Shown: positions 1 to 8,282 of the stretch, piece after piece
Numbering within the stretch: position 1 is the first letter of the stretch
Layout of the letters: the number at the start of each line of letters is the position of its first letter
NCBI RefSeq assembly: GCF_017302985.1
Contig: NZ_JAFIMU010000004.1
Span: forward strand, 697,001 to 761,000
Length of the DNA stretch: 64,000 bases
Direction of reading: 5' to 3'
Source: Corallococcus macrosporus
GTDB taxonomy: Bacteria > Myxococcota > Myxococcia > Myxococcales > Myxococcaceae
Notes under the pieces: generated by a model
What the model was told of the DNA's origin: nothing
The model's input: the letters and a program-made list of their open reading frames with translations, nothing else
The model's database searches: none
Position numbers and translations under genes: made by a program

Positions 1-1620
1 CGTGCCCCGCAGCAGGTAGTCCAGGTTGACCGGCGCGCTGTCGTCCTCGCCGATGTGGAGCGTGGAGCTCTCGTGCACGAGGGCGTCCACCCGCCGCTCC
101 TTCACGTCCGGGCGCTGGGAGGTCCAGGTCCCCACGTCGGGAGAACCGTGCCAGTACTGCACCCGGTCCGGTCCCTTCGGGCTGAGCACCCTCTCCAGGA
201 CCTCGAAGGTGCTCTGGTCCATGGCGTTCCAGGTGTGCTGGTCGGACTCGTTCACCGTCACCCGGAGCAGTGAGTTCGTCGTGGGGTTCGCGTCCGCGCC
301 GTTCGCCCGGAACCACGTGTTCGGGTTGCGGTAGTCCAGCTCGCCGAGCACCGCGCAGACGAAGACCACGTACTCGTTGGAGGACTGGAGCTGGGCCATG
401 GAGGCGGTGGCCACCACGTCCGGCATGTACCTCAGCGCGGTGCCTGCGTTGTGCTCGGGGGCGCGGTCCGACAGCGCGGACAGCTGGATGTGGAACTGCT
501 GCGACCAGTCCTGCGCCTTGCCGGCGACGTAGCACGCCCCCAGCTCCAGGCTCCCGAACTCGCCCTTGGGGTCCAGGTCCGCGCGGGGCACTCGCGCGAC
601 CAGGGAGGTGATGAAGTGGGCGGAGAAGCGTTCCCCCACCCTCCTGAGCTGGGGAAAGGAATTGCGCACGAGCGTCGTCGGAGGAAGCGTGCCCATGGCC
701 AGGATGAGCTTCGCGTCATTGAGCGGCAGCACTCCCCGCGAGGTCATCAGCGCGGTGGCCGTGCCCTCCTGTTGCACGATGCTCTCGACGATGCACTCCG
801 TGGCGACGTCCAGCGGCGCGCCCTTGTTCTCCAGCGCCAGCTGCCGCTGGTTCATCACCAGCTCGAGGAGCGCGCCGGGCGTCGAGTACTTCTGGAAGTC
901 GATGCCGTTGGTGTCTGGGTCCCCGGAGGCGAGCGGCGCCGGTTCGGTCCGGTAGATGGTGGGCACCTGTCCGTACCCCTGCGCCAGCAGGTTCTGGACG
1001 GTGAGCTGCAGCGCGCCGTACACGGGCCGCTGCTGCTGGATGATGCGCAACTCCTCAGGGCTCCGGTGGGCATCCACCTTGTCCGCGGGGTGCACCTGGA
1101 GCAGCGCCTCCGCGCGGGCGAAGTTCTCCTCGGCCGCCGCGATGGTGCGCCCCGGCCACCCCTGCAGCTCCTGGCCCTTGGGGCGGGGGCACCACGCGCT
1201 CCACAGCGTGGAGCGGCCTCCGAAGAAGGGCACCATGCCGTGCTGCCAGGTGACGGTGCCATCCGCGCCGCTCGCGGTGGACGCAGCCAGCGTCCACGGG
1301 AACGTCTCCGACATGCCGCCCAGCGTTCCCACGAAGGGCAGGGGCAGGTTCTGGAAGTGCTCCGGCAGGAAGAAGGGGCCTCGCTCCAGCATCAGGATGC
1401 GGCAGTGCGGGTTCTGCTCCAGCGCGCGGTGCGCCACGGCGAGCCCGCAGAAGCCCGTTCCGACAATCACCAGGTCGTACTTCTTTTCCTCCCGGGCCTC
1501 CTTCCAGCCTTCGTTGGACAGGAAGAAGACGTGGTCCATCACCCGCTGCCCCGTGGGGGACTGGGGACCGGGGGTTGGAAAGCCATGCTGGAAATTGGGC
1601 GTCGACGAAGCAGCGGACAT
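1..1620 (-). CDS. GMC-like FAD-dependent oxidoreductase (3' end cut by window edge)
   Basis: The frame is open from an ATG at 1620, preceded by AGGAG, to the window edge: 540 residues with no stop. An FAD-binding Rossmann motif (VIVGTGFCG, residues 51-59) lies near the N terminus, and near the end of the visible part a histidine motif, HESSTLHIG, resembles the C-terminal catalytic region of glucose-methanol-choline (GMC) oxidoreductases. Such enzymes oxidise alcohols or sterol-like substrates using FAD; the substrate cannot be told here. No signal peptide is apparent. The gene diverges from the tetR-type gene at 1851, so the 230-bp gap may hold shared control sites. Only a short C-terminal piece is probably missing. 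The fold assignment is good; the substrate is unknown. Confidence 0.75.
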   Translation of the reverse strand, partial: MSAASSTPNFQHGFPTPGPQSPTGQRVMDHVFFLSNEGWKEAREEKKYDLVIVGTGFCGLAVAHRALEQNPHCRILMLERGPFFLPEHFQNLPLPFVGTLGGMSETFPWTLAASTASGADGTVTWQHGMVPFFGGRSTLWSAWCPRPKGQELQGWPGRTIAAAEENFARAEALLQVHPADKVDAHRSPEELRIIQQQRPVYGALQLTVQNLLAQGYGQVPTIYRTEPAPLASGDPDTNGIDFQKYSTPGALLELVMNQRQLALENKGAPLDVATECIVESIVQQEGTATALMTSRGVLPLNDAKLILAMGTLPPTTLVRNSFPQLRRVGERFSAHFITSLVARVPRADLDPKGEFGSLELGACYVAGKAQDWSQQFHIQLSALSDRAPEHNAGTALRYMPDVVATASMAQLQSSNEYVVFVCAVLGELDYRNPNTWFRANGADANPTTNSLLRVTVNESDQHTWNAMDQSTFEVLERVLSPKGPDRVQYWHGSPDVGTWTSQRPDVKERRVDALVHESSTLHIGEDDSAPVNLDYLLRGT

Positions 1621-1655
1621 GAGCGCTCCTTGTGGACACTCCCGTGGGGTCGGGA

Positions 1656-1707
1656 TTGTCAGACAAAATACTCCCATCTTGGATGGCGCGTCTGTCAATG
1701 AAGACAG
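1656..1707. promoter_or_regulatory. Candidate operator region between oxidoreductase and TetR genes
   Basis: Two short inverted repeats with related half-sites lie in the divergent gap: TTGTC-A-GACAA at 1656-1666 and CTGTC-6 bp-GACAG at 1692-1707. Their shared TGTC/GACA halves and position suggest binding sites for the adjacent TetR-type regulator. This is inferred from symmetry only; no promoter boxes were convincingly identified. Confidence 0.3.
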
Positions 1708-1850
1708 GGATTGAAATGACTCGCACCGCGGTCGCGGGTCTGCGTGGACCTGTCATTGCGGTCAGGCCACCTCCTGTCTGCCTGCCCACACCCTGAAAGC
1801 CCCGGCTGATTTGACTCCGGGACGGAGAGGGTTAAATCTCCCTTCAGGAA

Positions 1851-2471
1851 ATGAATCGAGATTCAAAATCTGAGGCGCCCGTCAAACGGCTGCGCTCGCG
1901 CATGAAGGAAGCCACCGCCGACGCCATCCTGTCGGCGGCCGCGGGGGTGTTCGCCCGTGACGGCCTGCACGCGGCGAAGATGGAGTCCATCGCCGAGCAG
2001 GCAGGCGTGTCGGTGGGGACGCTCTACAACCACTTCACCGACCGCGCGGCCCTGCTGGACGCGCTGCGTGCGAAGCGCCGGCAGGTGATGCTGGAGCGGC
2101 TGGACGCGGCCCAGGCCCCCGTGGCGGCGCGGCCCGCGCGCGAGCAGCTGCGCGCCTTCGTGACCGCGGTGTTCGCCCACGCGGCCGAGCAGGACGCGTT
2201 CGTGCGGGCGCTGGTGCAGCTGCCGGAGGACCCCGCGCGCAAGAGCCGCATGATGGCGGAACTCCAGCGGCGGCTGAACGCCATCATCGACCGGGGCATC
2301 CAGGCCGGTGACATCCGCGCGGAGGGCCGCGCGTTCTACCCGGCCCTGTTGATGGGAATGGTGCGCGGCGCGCTGGACCGCCTGCGCGAGGACGACGCCG
2401 CGAGCCTTCCGGCAGCCGCCTGGGCGGAGGAGATCCTCCGCGTCTTCTTGAAGGGCATCGAGGTCGACTGA
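1851..2471 (+). CDS. TetR-family transcriptional regulator
   Basis: A 206-residue protein with the TetR pattern: an N-terminal helix-turn-helix (about residues 17-65, including MESIAEQAGVSVGTLYNHF) followed by a helical ligand-binding domain. It ends one base before the start of the EmrB-type pump gene, so it is the first gene of a TetR-EmrB-EmrA operon and most likely represses it until a drug or metabolite binds. The divergent oxidoreductase may also be controlled. The start is supported by the position of the HTH; an AGGA lies only just upstream of the ATG, so translation initiation may be weak. Confidence 0.9.
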   Translation: MNRDSKSEAPVKRLRSRMKEATADAILSAAAGVFARDGLHAAKMESIAEQAGVSVGTLYNHFTDRAALLDALRAKRRQVMLERLDAAQAPVAARPAREQLRAFVTAVFAHAAEQDAFVRALVQLPEDPARKSRMMAELQRRLNAIIDRGIQAGDIRAEGRAFYPALLMGMVRGALDRLREDDAASLPAAAWAEEILRVFLKGIEVD

Positions 2472-2472
2472 C

Positions 2473-4104
2473 ATGGCGACATCCGTCGCGACACCGGAGG
2501 TTCTGGCGCAAGCGGCGCCCAAGGCCCCCGTCAACAAATGGCTCGTCACGCTGTCGGTGACGTTCGGCACGCTGATGGGCGCCATCGACTCGTCCATCGT
2601 GAACGTGGCGCTGCCGCAGATCCGCGGCGCCGTGGGCGCCACGGTGCAGGAGATCACCTGGGCCACCACCGGCTTCGTCATCGCCACGGTGATGGTGATG
2701 CCGCTCACGGGCTTCCTGGGCCGCATGTTCGGCCAGAAGCGCGTGTACCTGTCGTGCCTGGTGCTCTTCGTGGCGGGCTCGTTCCTGTGCGGCCTCGCGT
2801 GGAACCTGCCCACGCTGGTGCTCTTCCGCTTCCTGCAGGGGCTGGGCGCGGGCGCGCTGCAACCCACCGAGCAGGCCATCCTCCGGCAGACGTTCCCGCC
2901 CAAGGAGCAGGGCACGGCGATGGCCATCTTCGGCATGGCCGTGATGGTGGGCCCGGCCATTGGCCCCACGCTGGGCGGCTACATCGTGGACAACTGGCAC
3001 TGGTCCTGGATCTTCTTCATCAACGTGCCGGTGGGCATCCTGGGCTTCTTCATGGTGGCCCGCTTCGTCCAGGAGGACGAACAGCTGCGCGCCACCGCGC
3101 GCCGGGAAGCCGAGCAGCAGCGCAAGCACATGGACTGGTCCGGCATCACGCTGCTCTGCATGGGCCTGGCCACGCTCCAGTACTTCCTGGAGGAGGGACA
3201 GGCGGATGACTGGTTCGAGTCTCCCGTCATCGTCATCTGCGCGCTCCTCTCCGCCACGTGCCTCATCGCCTTCGTCATCCGCGAACTCACGGCGGTGGCG
3301 CCCGCGGTGAACCTGCGGCTGTTCAAGGACCCGGTGTTCGCGTCCGGCACGCTCCTGGGCGCGCTGGTGTTCGCGGTGCTCATGGCGAGCATGTTCCTCC
3401 TGCCGGTGTTCATGCAGGAGCTGCTGGGCTTCACCGCGACACAGTCCGGCTTCTCGCTGATGCCTCGCACGCTGGTGATGATGTTGATGATGCCCATCGT
3501 CGGGCGGCTGTACGGCAAGGTGCCGGCGCGGGTGCTGGTGGGGATTGGCATCGTGTTCGCGGGCTTCGGCGCGTACGAGATGAGCCACTTCTCGCTCGCC
3601 ACCGGCTCCAGCAACATCATCGCGGCCATCGCGCTGCAGGGCGTGGGCTTCAGCATGATGTTCGTGCCGCTCAGCGCCACGGCATTGGGCAGCATCCCGC
3701 GCGAGCGGATGGCGGATGCGACGGGCCTCAACTCGCTCCTGCGTCAGATTGGCGGGTCCGTGGGTCTGGCCATCTTCACCACGCTCCTGTCTCGCTACAC
3801 CGTGCTGTCCAAGGCCTCCATCGCGTCGCACCTGAACCCGGAGCGGTGGGAGGTGGCCAGCCGCATGGCCGCCACGCAGAAGGGGCTCATGCAGCACGGC
3901 CTGGACGCCGCGAGCGCCAGCATGGCCAGCCTCCAGATGATGGTGGGCAACGTGTCCCGGCAGGCCATGGTGCTCGCGTTCGACAAGCTCTTCGTGTTGG
4001 CGGCGCTGATGTTCGTGGTGGTGCTGCCGCTCATCTATTTCCTCAAGGATCCCCCGAGCGTCGGGGGCTCCCACGAGAAACCGCACATCGACGTGGAGAT
4101 TTGA
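2473..4104 (+). CDS. DHA2-family MFS multidrug exporter (EmrB/QacA type)
   Basis: A 543-residue inner-membrane protein with the 14-helix layout of the DHA2 drug:H+ antiporters. It shows the N-terminal DSSIVNVALP segment and antiporter motif C (GPAIGPTLGG). It would drive proton-coupled export of hydrophobic compounds. It lies directly between the TetR gene (1-base gap) and the EmrA-type adaptor (3-base gap), so the proteins are probably made together and form an EmrAB-like pump. No outer-membrane TolC partner is encoded in this operon; one could be borrowed from elsewhere, for example the gene at 16916-18373. Confidence 0.9.
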   Translation: MATSVATPEVLAQAAPKAPVNKWLVTLSVTFGTLMGAIDSSIVNVALPQIRGAVGATVQEITWATTGFVIATVMVMPLTGFLGRMFGQKRVYLSCLVLFVAGSFLCGLAWNLPTLVLFRFLQGLGAGALQPTEQAILRQTFPPKEQGTAMAIFGMAVMVGPAIGPTLGGYIVDNWHWSWIFFINVPVGILGFFMVARFVQEDEQLRATARREAEQQRKHMDWSGITLLCMGLATLQYFLEEGQADDWFESPVIVICALLSATCLIAFVIRELTAVAPAVNLRLFKDPVFASGTLLGALVFAVLMASMFLLPVFMQELLGFTATQSGFSLMPRTLVMMLMMPIVGRLYGKVPARVLVGIGIVFAGFGAYEMSHFSLATGSSNIIAAIALQGVGFSMMFVPLSATALGSIPRERMADATGLNSLLRQIGGSVGLAIFTTLLSRYTVLSKASIASHLNPERWEVASRMAATQKGLMQHGLDAASASMASLQMMVGNVSRQAMVLAFDKLFVLAALMFVVVLPLIYFLKDPPSVGGSHEKPHIDVEI

Positions 4105-4107
4105 GAC

Positions 4108-5340
4108 ATGGCAACGACAACGACAGCTCCCCAACTCGTCCCCGAAGGGGCGCCCGCGCCCGCCGCCGCGGCACAGGCGAAGCGCGGCAAGCGGGGCTTC
4201 CTCATCCTCGGCATCGTTGTGGCCGCCATCCTGCTGGCCATCGGCGGCTTCAAGGTCGTCACGGCCGGGCAGGAGTCCACCGACGACGCGCAGGTGGAGG
4301 CGGACGTGGTGCCCCTGGCCGCGCGCGTGTCCGGCCCCGTGGTGAAGGTGGTGGTGAAGGACAACGCCACGGTGCACCAGGGCGACGTGCTCCTTCAGAT
4401 CGACCCGCGTCCGTACGAGGCGCGCGTGAAGCAGGCGGAGGCCGAGCTGGAGTCCGCGCGCGCCCAGGCGGTCGCGGCGGACGCGCAGGCCACGGTGGCG
4501 GAGGCCGGTGCGAAGGGCGGCCTGTCCAGCGCGAAGGCGCTCGTGTCCACGAGCACGTCCGCGGTGAGCAGCGCCCAGGCGCAGGTGGCGGCGGCCCGCG
4601 CGGCGGTGACTCGCGCGGAGGCCCAGGCTCGCAAGGCCACGCTGGACCTGGAGCGGGCGCAGAGCCTGCGCAAGCAGAACGTGGTGGCGCAGAGCGCGCT
4701 GGACGACGCGCAGACGGCCAACGAGACGGCGCAGGCCGCGCTCGAGGGTGCCCGCGCGCAGCTCGCGCTGGCGGAAGAGGGCCGGCGGACGGCGGAGAGC
4801 AAGGTCGCGGAGGCGAAGGGGCAGCTCGACGTGAGCGCGCCCATCGACGAGAAGATCGCCGCCGCCCAGGCCAGCGCGTCGCTGGCGCACGCCCGGGTGA
4901 AGGGAGCGGAGGCCGCGCTGGAGCAGGCGAAGCTGCAACTGGAGGACACGCGGATCATCGCTCCGGCGGACGGCCAGGTGTCCAAGCTGTCCGTGCACGC
5001 GGGCCAGTTGCTCACCCCTGGCCAGGCCGTGGCGGAGCTGGTGCCGAACACGACCTACGTGGTGGCGAACTTCAAGGAGACGCAGGTGGGCCACATGCAG
5101 CCCGGCCAGCGCGTGGAGGTGGAGCTGGACGCCTTCTCCGGTGAGAAGCTGGAGGGCAAGGTGGAGAGCCTGTCTGGTGGCACCGGAGCCCGCTTCTCGC
5201 TGCTGCCGCCCGACAACGCGTCCGGCAACTTCGTGAAGGTGGTGCAGCGAGTGCCCGTGCGCATCACCTGGGTGCACCCGCCGGAAGGCCTGGCCCTGAG
5301 AGCCGGCCTCTCCGCCGACGTGACGGTGCACACGAAGTAG
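4108..5340 (+). CDS. EmrA/HlyD-family membrane fusion protein
   Basis: A 410-residue periplasmic adaptor. A membrane anchor (about residues 30-50) is followed by the TDDAQVEADVVPLAARVSG barrel-lipoyl segment, a long Ala/Glu-rich coiled-coil hairpin (about 110-265), then a second lipoyl/beta-barrel half with the TRIIAPADGQVSKL pattern of the family. It should bridge the EmrB-type pump just upstream to an outer-membrane channel. It is the last gene of the operon: a strong hairpin-T tract terminator follows 20 bp downstream. Confidence 0.9.
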   Translation: MATTTTAPQLVPEGAPAPAAAAQAKRGKRGFLILGIVVAAILLAIGGFKVVTAGQESTDDAQVEADVVPLAARVSGPVVKVVVKDNATVHQGDVLLQIDPRPYEARVKQAEAELESARAQAVAADAQATVAEAGAKGGLSSAKALVSTSTSAVSSAQAQVAAARAAVTRAEAQARKATLDLERAQSLRKQNVVAQSALDDAQTANETAQAALEGARAQLALAEEGRRTAESKVAEAKGQLDVSAPIDEKIAAAQASASLAHARVKGAEAALEQAKLQLEDTRIIAPADGQVSKLSVHAGQLLTPGQAVAELVPNTTYVVANFKETQVGHMQPGQRVEVELDAFSGEKLEGKVESLSGGTGARFSLLPPDNASGNFVKVVQRVPVRITWVHPPEGLALRAGLSADVTVHTK

Positions 5341-5360
5341 CCAGAAGCCCCGTCCCCCCA

Positions 5361-5393
5361 GCGCCGCGCCCCAGCAGGGACGCGGCGCTTTTT
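5361..5393 (+). terminator. Rho-independent terminator of the TetR-EmrB-EmrA operon
   Basis: A perfect 8-bp GC-only stem (GCGCCGCG at 5361-5368 with CGCGGCGC at 5381-5388), a 12-nt loop and five Ts directly after. Confidence 0.85.
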
Positions 5394-5522
5394 CATGCCC
5401 TGATGGCGGCGGGCCAAGAGCCCCTGCCTGGCGCAGCGGCCAGGTCCTCGGCGCCAATTTCAATCTCCGCTACTGAGAAGCTGAGAGCCGAACGAGCCTC
5501 CCCGTCAGGCGCGCCCCAAGCG

Positions 5523-6540
5523 AACTGGTCCGACAGTCGGACCAATTGGTCCTCACGCCCGAGGTAAGGGGCGCCCGCCGCAGCCAAGCCACACGGACTG
5601 GTCCGACAGTCGGACCAGTTGGGCCCAACACCAATGGCCAGCGGACCCCTCATGCGTGCCGCCGAAACCGGTCCGATAATTGGACCCGTTACGCCAACCG
5701 ACCAAGGCCGGGGCGCCCGCCTCAGCCAAGCCACACGGACTGGTCCAACAGTCGGATCCGTTGGGACCAACGCCCGAGGCAGGAGGGGCCTCCGCTCCAG
5801 CCGTGCCGGAGCAACTGGTCCGACAGTCGGACCAGTTGGAGGCACTGCCCAAGGCAGGGCGTCCGCTCCGACCGTGCCTCGTGAACCGGTCCAACAGTCG
5901 GACCAGTTGGAGGCACTGCGCAAGGCAGGGCGCCCGCTTCAGCCGAGCCACATGAACTGGTCCGACAGTCGGACCAGTTGAGCCCAACGCCCGCGGGAAG
6001 GGGGACCGCTTCAGCCGAGCCACATGAACTGGTCCGACAGTCGGACCAGTTGAGCCCAACGCCCGCGGGAAGGGGGGACCACTCCATCCGAGCCATGGAG
6101 ACTGGTTCGACTGTTGGACCCGTTGGGCCTACTGACTACGGCAAGGGGGACATCTTTTCTCCCGAGCGATGGCGACTGGTCCGACAATCGGACCAGTTGG
6201 GCAACCGCTTGAGGCAGGAGCCTTCGCTCCATCCGAGCTACACGAACTGGTCCGACAGTCGGACCCACTGGGCTCATCACCGAGGCAAGGGGCAGCCCTC
6301 CAGGCGAGCCTCATGAACTGGTCCGACAGTCGGACCCGTTGGAATCACCGCCCGAGGCAGGGGCCGCTCCAACCATCCCTCCGAAACTGGTTTGACAGTC
6401 GGACCAGCTGGGGGGCTTACGGCGTCCGCTCCAGCTGTGCCGCGGCAACGGGTCCGACAGTTGGACCGGTTGGGCGCATCGCTCGTGCCGAGGGGGCGCC
6501 TGCTCCAGCCGGGCCATGGAGTCTGGTCGGACCGGTTGGG
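5523..6540. repeat. Array of ~15 copies of a 25-bp palindrome at ~71-bp spacing (non-coding)
   Basis: The consensus is a 12-bp arm AACTGGTCCGAC, one central base (A), then the arm's exact reverse complement. Copies start at 5523, 5596, 5666, 5738, 5813, 5884, 5955, 6027, 6100, 6174, 6245, 6316, 6385 and 6447; a 15th copy near 6520 has lost its centre. Start-to-start distances are 62-75 bp, mostly 70-74. Copies at 5813, 5955 and 6027 match the consensus exactly; others differ mainly in the outer arms while the GGTCC/GGACC core is largely kept. The roughly 46-bp linkers are also related (recurrent CCCAACGCCCG, GGCAGGG and GCTTCAGCCGAGCC blocks), so the whole unit was tandemly amplified. No gene is supported: unit lengths are not multiples of three, and all frames give only repeat-derived peptides. 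The array lies between the emrA terminator and an IS630 element. Confidence 0.95.
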
Positions 6541-6559
6541 GCTCGTGGGGCGGTGCCTA

Positions 6560-7777
6560 AACGACCGATCGTGATTCTCGAACGGTCTCAAGCTGCGCGT
6601 CGAGCGGAGGCGACGCGCAGCAAGGGGCTGGCGGACTTCTGGGTGTTCCGTGCGTCGAGGTAGGCGTCCACCTCGGTCATGAGCGCCTCCATCTTCTTGC
6701 AGCGATGGTTGCGGGTGACGTTGGCGTGCACGTCCCACCACACGCGCTCGATGCGGTTGCCCTCCGGGCAGTACGGCGGCAGGAAGTGCAGCACCAGCCG
6801 CTCACCCAGAGCCTCCAGCGCCTTCTGCGTCTTTTTGCTGGAGTGGGTGGCGGCATTGTCGAGGATGAAATGTAGGCGCTTCGCTCTGGGATAGGCGGCG
6901 TCCACGGCGCGCACCAGGTCGATGAAGAGCGCACTCGTCTTCTTCTCCCCCTGCACCCAAGTCATCCGGGCCGTGCTCGCATCCAGCGCCCCTGCCACGA
7001 AACGCTTCTGGTTGTTGCCGGGAGTGACGACCTCTCTGCGCTGTCCGGGCAACGTCCAGTCGGGGCCGATTTTCGGGTTGAGGTGCACGTCCATTTCATC
7101 CTCGAAAAGCACGGGCTCGTCGGGCCGGGCGAAGGCCGCACGGCATTTCAGCTGCCAGAGGCGCCGTCGACGTCGGCGCTCCGGCCAAGGGCAGCGCACC
7201 ACGGGACGCGGACGCCTTCTGTGGGCTCCCACCGAGGCCAAGGCGCGTCCCATCGTCGCGGGCGAGACGCGTACCCGGCCTCGCCTCTGCACCTCACGCA
7301 CCAGCAACTCGCGCGTCCACGTCGTGCGCCGCCAACCGGACTGCTGCGGCGTGCCTTCCAGCACCCGGCGCAGCGTCTGCCGAAATCGCTCGTCCACTTT
7401 GCGTGGCCCATTCTGAGCGCGCCTGTCCGAGAGGCCTTCTCGGCCTGACTTCTGGAAGCGCTGAACCGCGGACACCACCGTGGACGTGGCGCACAGCAAC
7501 TGCCGCGCTGCTTGCGCCCGTGACTGACCACTGGCCACCTTCGCTACCGCCAGGCACCGCCGCAGGGTGAGCGGGCAGCCAGTCCTCTCTCCCCAGCGAA
7601 TCAGCCGCCTGCGGTCAGGACATCGCAGGCGCAGCTGTTGCCTTCCCTGAGGCAGGGCTCGCTTCTTCATCCGGTTCTTGCGCACACAAGGCCGAACGGC
7701 GCGAGCTCCTGCCCCTTTCCTTCAGCTCCCAGCGCCTGCCTACCCTCCGAGCCGATCGGGATTCATGCGCGGTCGTT
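6560..7777 (-). mobile_element. Complete IS630-family insertion sequence, 1218 bp
   Basis: Both ends carry an imperfect terminal inverted repeat. Starting from the flanking TA-containing CTA, the two ends share CTAAACGACCG exactly and about 23 of 29 positions overall. The element is bounded by TA at 6558-6559 and TA at 7778-7779, the target duplication expected for IS630/Tc1-mariner elements. It carries one intact transposase gene on the minus strand. It sits about 20 bp beyond the last, damaged palindrome of the repeat array and 17 bp from the end of the acetyltransferase gene. Confidence 0.88.
6588..7685 (-). CDS. IS630-family transposase, intact
   Basis: A 365-residue protein with N-terminal HTH regions (about 35-90) and a DDE catalytic core: Asp196 in FEDEMD, Asp276 in ILDNAATH and Glu313 in GNRIERVWW, giving 36 residues between the second Asp and the Glu, as in IS630/Tc1-type enzymes. 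No frameshift or premature stop is present, so it may be active; many family members need a ribosomal frameshift, but this one is a single frame. A second in-frame ATG five codons in (7670) is possible. Confidence 0.92.
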   Translation of the reverse strand: MRKNRMKKRALPQGRQQLRLRCPDRRRLIRWGERTGCPLTLRRCLAVAKVASGQSRAQAARQLLCATSTVVSAVQRFQKSGREGLSDRRAQNGPRKVDERFRQTLRRVLEGTPQQSGWRRTTWTRELLVREVQRRGRVRVSPATMGRALASVGAHRRRPRPVVRCPWPERRRRRRLWQLKCRAAFARPDEPVLFEDEMDVHLNPKIGPDWTLPGQRREVVTPGNNQKRFVAGALDASTARMTWVQGEKKTSALFIDLVRAVDAAYPRAKRLHFILDNAATHSSKKTQKALEALGERLVLHFLPPYCPEGNRIERVWWDVHANVTRNHRCKKMEALMTEVDAYLDARNTQKSASPLLRVASARRAA

Positions 7778-7794
7778 TAGCTTGGGGATTGCCG

Positions 7795-8277
7795 TCAGAG
7801 CGTGACGGACATTTCCACGTCGGCTCGCGAATAGCCTGTTTCCCGGGCGATCTCCGGGCCGCTGCGCGTCGTGACGAAGCCGTGCTTGCGGTACAGCCCC
7901 AGCGCGGGCCCCAAAGCGCTGTTCGTCACCAGGTACATCCGCTTCGCTCCGCACTGCCTCGCCCTGGCCAGTGCGGCCTTCATCAGCGCGTCGCCCAGGT
8001 CGCGGCCCCTTGCCTCCGGGGCCACGGCCATCTTGCACAGCTCGAACGTCTCCGCGTCCTCGCGCCTCAGCGCGCAGGTACCCAGCACCTGCCCTTCCAC
8101 GAGCGCGAAGAACACCTCGCCCCCTGTTGCCACGAACATGCCGTGGGGATCCGCGAACGAGGCCTCGTCCGAGCCCTCGATGCGGAAGTCCTTTTCGATC
8201 CACTGCCGGTTGAGCCGCTGGAAGTGCTCGCGCAGCTCCGGCCGGTAGGGGACGACCTCGACGGGGACGGAGGCCAT
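7795..8277 (-). CDS. GNAT-family N-acetyltransferase
   Basis: A 160-residue single-domain GNAT protein. The acetyl-CoA loop lies at about 84-97 (MAVAPEARGRDLGDAL), followed by the LVTNSALGPALGLYRKHGF strand-helix typical of the C-terminal half. It would transfer an acetyl group from acetyl-CoA to an amine; the substrate is unknown. The ATG at 8277 lies 5 bases after the stop of the MFS permease, so the two are probably co-translated. The IS630 element inserted 17 bp beyond its stop codon and left it intact. Confidence 0.85.
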   Translation of the reverse strand: MASVPVEVVPYRPELREHFQRLNRQWIEKDFRIEGSDEASFADPHGMFVATGGEVFFALVEGQVLGTCALRREDAETFELCKMAVAPEARGRDLGDALMKAALARARQCGAKRMYLVTNSALGPALGLYRKHGFVTTRSGPEIARETGYSRADVEMSVTL

Positions 8278-8282
8278 GGGGC

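Noticed and set aside
2284-5463. Long open frame (about 1059 codons) antisense to the TetR-EmrB-EmrA operon
   Set aside because: High GC produces long antisense frames; its His/Arg-rich product has no domain, while the opposite strand has clear family proteins.
5553-6300. Protein-coding genes in the palindrome array
   Set aside because: Open frames arise from the repeat in every frame; unit lengths are not multiples of three and codon use differs from real neighbours.
5523-6540. CRISPR array
   Set aside because: Repeats are 25-bp palindromes but linkers are related to each other rather than unique, repeats vary, and no cas genes are near.
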